Of a stretch of 64,000 bases of DNA, positions 61,316 to 64,000 are shown piece after piece. The DNA comes from Pandoraea apista (lineage in GTDB: Bacteria > Pseudomonadota > Gammaproteobacteria > Burkholderiales > Burkholderiaceae). Below the pieces are notes generated by a model that ran no database searches, was not told where the DNA came from, and saw nothing but the letters and a program-made list of their open reading frames with translations. A program made the translations under genes and the position numbers. Within the stretch, counting starts at the first letter, position 1. Each line of letters begins with the position of its first letter. The stretch covers positions 2,976,001-3,040,000 of the forward strand of contig NZ_CP013481.2 of the NCBI RefSeq assembly GCF_001465595.2. Direction: 5' to 3'.

Positions 61316-62989
61316 TCAGGCGGCCGCGCGCTGGCCTCCTCGCGCCCCGGTCAGTCCCTCCGGCCCCTTGCCGGCATGCCACGGCGTACCGGCCAGCGCG
61401 GTGAGCGTCGGTGCGTGCCGCGCCTCGCCGTGCGGCAGGCTACTGTCGGCGTCTACCCGGAACTTCGCGGTCTCCCCGACGAGGTCGGCGGCCTGCTGGC
61501 GCATATGTTCGGCCGCAGCCGCCGCTTCTTCCACGAGCGCAGCGTTCTGTTGTGTCACCTCATCCATCTGGGTGACGGCCTGATTCACCTGCTCGATGCC
61601 GCGCGCCTGCTCGTCGCTCGCGGCGGCGATCTCGGCGATCAGTTCGTTCACGCGTCGTACCGACACCACGATCTGATCCATCGTACGGCCGGCAACTTCC
61701 ACGCGCGAAGTCCCGTCCTCGACCTGCTGAATAGACGCCGCAATCAGTTCGCGAATGTCCTTGGCCGTGCCGGCCGAACGCTGGGCAAGCGTGCGCACTT
61801 CGCCCGCCACCACCGCGAACCCGCGCCCCTGCTCGCCCGCGCGCGCAGCTTCCACCGCGGCATTGAGCGCCAGAATATTGGTCTGGAACGCGATACCTTC
61901 GATCGCCTTGATCATGTCGCTCATGCGGGCCGAGGCGCTGGCCATCGCCTGCATCGTTTCGACGACAGCACGCACGCTCTGCGAACCGGCATCTGCAACC
62001 CCTGATGCCTCTTGCGACAGACGCCGCGCCTGCATCGCATGTTCGACGTTCTGGCGCACGGTCGAGGTCAGTTCTTCCATCGATGCCGCCGTCTGCTCCA
62101 GCGACGCTGCCTGCTCCTCGGTGCGCTGCGACAAATCGGTATTGCCCTGCGCGATCTCACGCGCGGCATTATCGATTGCGCCCGACGCTGCCTGAATATT
62201 GCGCACAAGATGCGCCAGTTGTTCGACTGCGGTGTCGAGCGCGTTGGCCATCTGCCCGATCTCGTCGCCGCGCCCGGCGTTCACCCGATGGGTCAGATCG
62301 CCGCTGGCAAGTGCGGCCGCGCCCCGGGCCGCGGCGTGCACCGGACGTGTGACCGACCGGACGATAGCCACCGCCGACACGACCGAGATCGCAACAGACG
62401 CCAGCAGCGCGATAAGCAGCCACAGTCGCGCAGATACGTAGGCGGCATTCGCGTCTGCGGCTTCCTTGGCACTGACGGCCTTGCCAACCCCCATGAGATC
62501 GTCAAGCGGCGAGAAGAAAGCCAGCTGGGCCTTCTGCACCGGCCCCAGCAATTCGGTCTTGGCCTGCGCATAATTGCCGCTGCGGACTAATCCCTTGATG
62601 ACCTCGAGCTGCTTTCCGTACTCGGTGCTGGCCTCGGTCAGCGTTTTGTATAGCGCCTTGCCTTTCTCGGTGTAAAAGATCGTCGCCATGCCGGCGATGC
62701 TCTTGAGATTGGTGGCGTTCAGTTCGTCGATTCTGGCCAGACGCGCGTCGAGTTGCGACGCGTCTTCCGACATCACGATGTCGCGCAGGACTACGGCAAT
62801 GTTCGCCGCCCGATCCTTCAGCCCGTGAAATTCGAGAATTTTGTTGTTAAGGTCGGAAACGATGAGTTGGGTATTCGTATCCATCGTCGCCATCTTCGCG
62901 ACCGCCACCACGGCCACGATCAGCAGCATGACAACATTGATGGAAAACGCGGCCGTAAGCCGTCTGCTGATACTCAGATTCTTGAACAT
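61316..62989 (-). CDS. Methyl-accepting chemotaxis protein
   Basis: Transmembrane chemoreceptor of 557 residues. A first membrane helix (INVVMLLIVAVVAV) near residue 20 is followed by a four-helix-bundle periplasmic sensor and a second helix (LWLLIALLASVAISVVSAVAIV) near residue 190. A HAMP linker comes next, then the signalling hairpin with GIAFQTNILALNAAVEAARAGEQGRGFAVVA. The C-terminus lacks a NWETF-type CheR-binding tail. The ligand is unknown. Confidence 0.95.
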   Translation of the reverse strand: MFKNLSISRRLTAAFSINVVMLLIVAVVAVAKMATMDTNTQLIVSDLNNKILEFHGLKDRAANIAVVLRDIVMSEDASQLDARLARIDELNATNLKSIAGMATIFYTEKGKALYKTLTEASTEYGKQLEVIKGLVRSGNYAQAKTELLGPVQKAQLAFFSPLDDLMGVGKAVSAKEAADANAAYVSARLWLLIALLASVAISVVSAVAIVRSVTRPVHAAARGAAALASGDLTHRVNAGRGDEIGQMANALDTAVEQLAHLVRNIQAASGAIDNAAREIAQGNTDLSQRTEEQAASLEQTAASMEELTSTVRQNVEHAMQARRLSQEASGVADAGSQSVRAVVETMQAMASASARMSDMIKAIEGIAFQTNILALNAAVEAARAGEQGRGFAVVAGEVRTLAQRSAGTAKDIRELIAASIQQVEDGTSRVEVAGRTMDQIVVSVRRVNELIAEIAAASDEQARGIEQVNQAVTQMDEVTQQNAALVEEAAAAAEHMRQQAADLVGETAKFRVDADSSLPHGEARHAPTLTALAGTPWHAGKGPEGLTGARGGQRAAA

Positions 62990-63226
62990 TACCTTGCACG
63001 CCTTGAGCGGTTCGTCCTGCGGATCGTAATTTCAAGCCCGCTGCCGGCACGCGCAGCAGGCCACTGTCTCTCTCGGTACCCCTGACGAGACTTAACGAAT
63101 CCTTTTGACGAAACTTGAGCGTGCGAGCGGCGAAATCGTGTAACCGCCTGAAAACGCCCGCCCAGCATGGTTGTCCACCGGTGGACAATGGCGCCGGATC
63201 AACGCAAATTGCGTATATCGGAAGCG

Positions 63227-63751
63227 TCAGGACCCGACGGCACTCGCGGCGACCGGGTCTGCCGGTGCCGCACGCGTTCCCCATTGCACGACGAGCATGC
63301 CCGCGACGATCAGCATCACGCCCGCTACGCGCGTCAGATTGGCTGGTTTGGCCACAAGTCCCATGAGGCCGAAGTGGTCGATGATGAGCGATGCCACGAC
63401 CTGTCCCGCCACGACACACACGATGAAATTTGCGGCACCCAGGCGCGGTGTCAGCACGAGCGCCGCCGTAATGTAGGCAACGCCCGCGATACCGCCGATC
63501 CACAGCCACCAAGGCCCGCGTGCCGCCGCGCCGATATCCGGGGCGCCCGCGCGCATTGCACTCAGCACCGGCAGCACCACAAAGAGACTGACCAGCAGCG
63601 AGGCGACCGTCGCCCATAGCGGATGGCCCAGTGCGCGACCCAGCGCGGCATTGCTGCCCGCCTGAAACGGTACGACCGCCCCGGCAAGCACGGCGATGGC
63701 CAGCGGCAACACGGCGGCGAACGGGAGCGCAGGGGTAAGGGGGGTATTCAT
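63227..63751 (-). CDS. DMT-superfamily membrane protein (YdcZ/DUF606)
   Basis: Membrane protein of 174 residues with about five helices. VPFQAGSNAALGRALGHPLWATVASLLVSL and WLWIGGIAGVAYITAALVLTPRLGAANFIVCVVAGQVVASLIIDHFGLMG match the YdcZ/DUF606 family of small drug/metabolite transporters. It is divergent from a LysR gene, its probable regulator. Confidence 0.88.
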   Translation of the reverse strand: MNTPLTPALPFAAVLPLAIAVLAGAVVPFQAGSNAALGRALGHPLWATVASLLVSLFVVLPVLSAMRAGAPDIGAAARGPWWLWIGGIAGVAYITAALVLTPRLGAANFIVCVVAGQVVASLIIDHFGLMGLVAKPANLTRVAGVMLIVAGMLVVQWGTRAAPADPVAASAVGS

Positions 63752-63848
63752 GAGGCGTCCTCTCTATATGCAAATATCGCTTGCCATCAGCGTGCACCAT
63801 CCATTTGAATAATGGAAATTCTTAATTTGCACACAAACTATTCGTCAC

Positions 63849-64000
63849 ATGGATGATCTTCGCCGGATTGATCTGAACCTGTTGCTTACGCTGCATGCGC
63901 TGCTGGCCGAGCGGCATGTATCGCGCGCGGCGCTCCGCCTGCATCGCAGCCAGCCGGCAGTGAGTCATGCGCTGGCCCAACTGCGGGGAATCTTCGACGA
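63849..64000 (+). CDS. LysR family regulator, 5' end (cut by window edge)
   Basis: Start of a LysR regulator: the first 50 residues contain the helix-turn-helix LNLLLTLHALLAERHVSRAALRLHRSQPAVSHALAQL. The gene runs off the end of the window. It is divergent from the YdcZ-like gene, and the gap between them has an inverted repeat (CCATT-TGAAT-AATGG, 63801-63815) that may be its binding site. Confidence 0.9.
   Translation, partial: MDDLRRIDLNLLLTLHALLAERHVSRAALRLHRSQPAVSHALAQLRGIFD

Noticed and set aside
1..64000. tRNA, rRNA, CRISPR, insertion sequences, phage genes
   Set aside because: None seen on reading both strands; no transposase, integrase or regularly spaced repeats.

Overview
This is a 64 kb stretch of GC-rich, gene-dense chromosome from a Gram-negative bacterium. 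It has OmpC-type trimeric porins, TonB-dependent iron uptake, many LysR/GntR/IclR/BoxR-type regulators, AidA/PixA-family proteins and a very large share of catabolic and transport genes. That mix fits a Burkholderiales soil or rhizosphere organism (Burkholderia/Pandoraea-like), but the genus is inferred from gene content only. I see no rRNA, tRNA, CRISPR array, insertion sequence, prophage or plasmid functions. The window is a chain of small metabolic islands, each with its own regulator.

Layout. 0.1-4.2 kb: a Tau/Ssu-type ABC importer followed by an FAD-dependent amine or amino-acid oxidase, closed by a terminator. 4.4-7.1 kb: small orphan genes (YciI) and a methyltransferase / Rrf2 / GFA operon. 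7.1-22 kb: the most coherent system, a nine-gene leftward operon (FAH hydrolase, ABC solute-binding protein, VOC dioxygenase, ABC permease, ABC ATPase, alpha/beta hydrolase, DapA-type aldolase, porin, amino-acid permease). It stands back to back with a 2-hydroxyacid dehydrogenase and is followed by a secreted LVIVD-repeat protein, a second porin, a second VOC protein and a GntR/FCD regulator. A shared ATGTATAC-type operator lies in all three regulated intergenic regions, which argues for one regulon for uptake and breakdown of an unidentified, possibly aromatic, carboxylic acid. 22.3-23.5 kb: two tandem AidA/PixA-like inclusion-body proteins.

23.7-32.8 kb: nitrogen-compound catabolism, with a cytosine-deaminase-like amidohydrolase plus an AllE-like bicupin, a LysR regulator, an amidohydrolase / DUF1097 / gamma-glutamyltransferase operon, and a two-component system. 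33.2-38.7 kb: a PAP2 membrane phosphatase, an unusual AAA ATPase, an esterase and a divergent LysR/epimerase pair. 38.8-41.8 kb: an IclR regulator, a cupin protein and an MFS transporter, with two GTATCGAT-type palindromes in the divergent promoter. 41.9-48.9 kb: a feruloyl-CoA-synthase-like ligase, a LivJ-type binding protein, a BKACE-family cleavage enzyme, a carnitine-dehydrogenase-like enzyme and a crotonase, divergent from a BoxR/BzdR-like XRE-shikimate-kinase regulator.

48.9-54.8 kb: a Fur box, FecI-type sigma factor, FecR anti-sigma factor, FecA-type receptor with signalling domain and a secreted enterochelin-esterase-like hydrolase, i.e. regulated xenosiderophore uptake. 54.8-64 kb: a MerR regulator with a textbook 19-bp-spacer promoter, a DUF2938 membrane protein, an orphan FRG-domain protein, a diguanylate cyclase, an AT-richer gene-poor stretch (58.3-59.3 kb), a VOC protein, a second DapA-family enzyme, a chemoreceptor, a YdcZ-type membrane protein and the start of a LysR gene cut by the window edge. 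Functions are assigned from protein motifs by eye; no database search was run.
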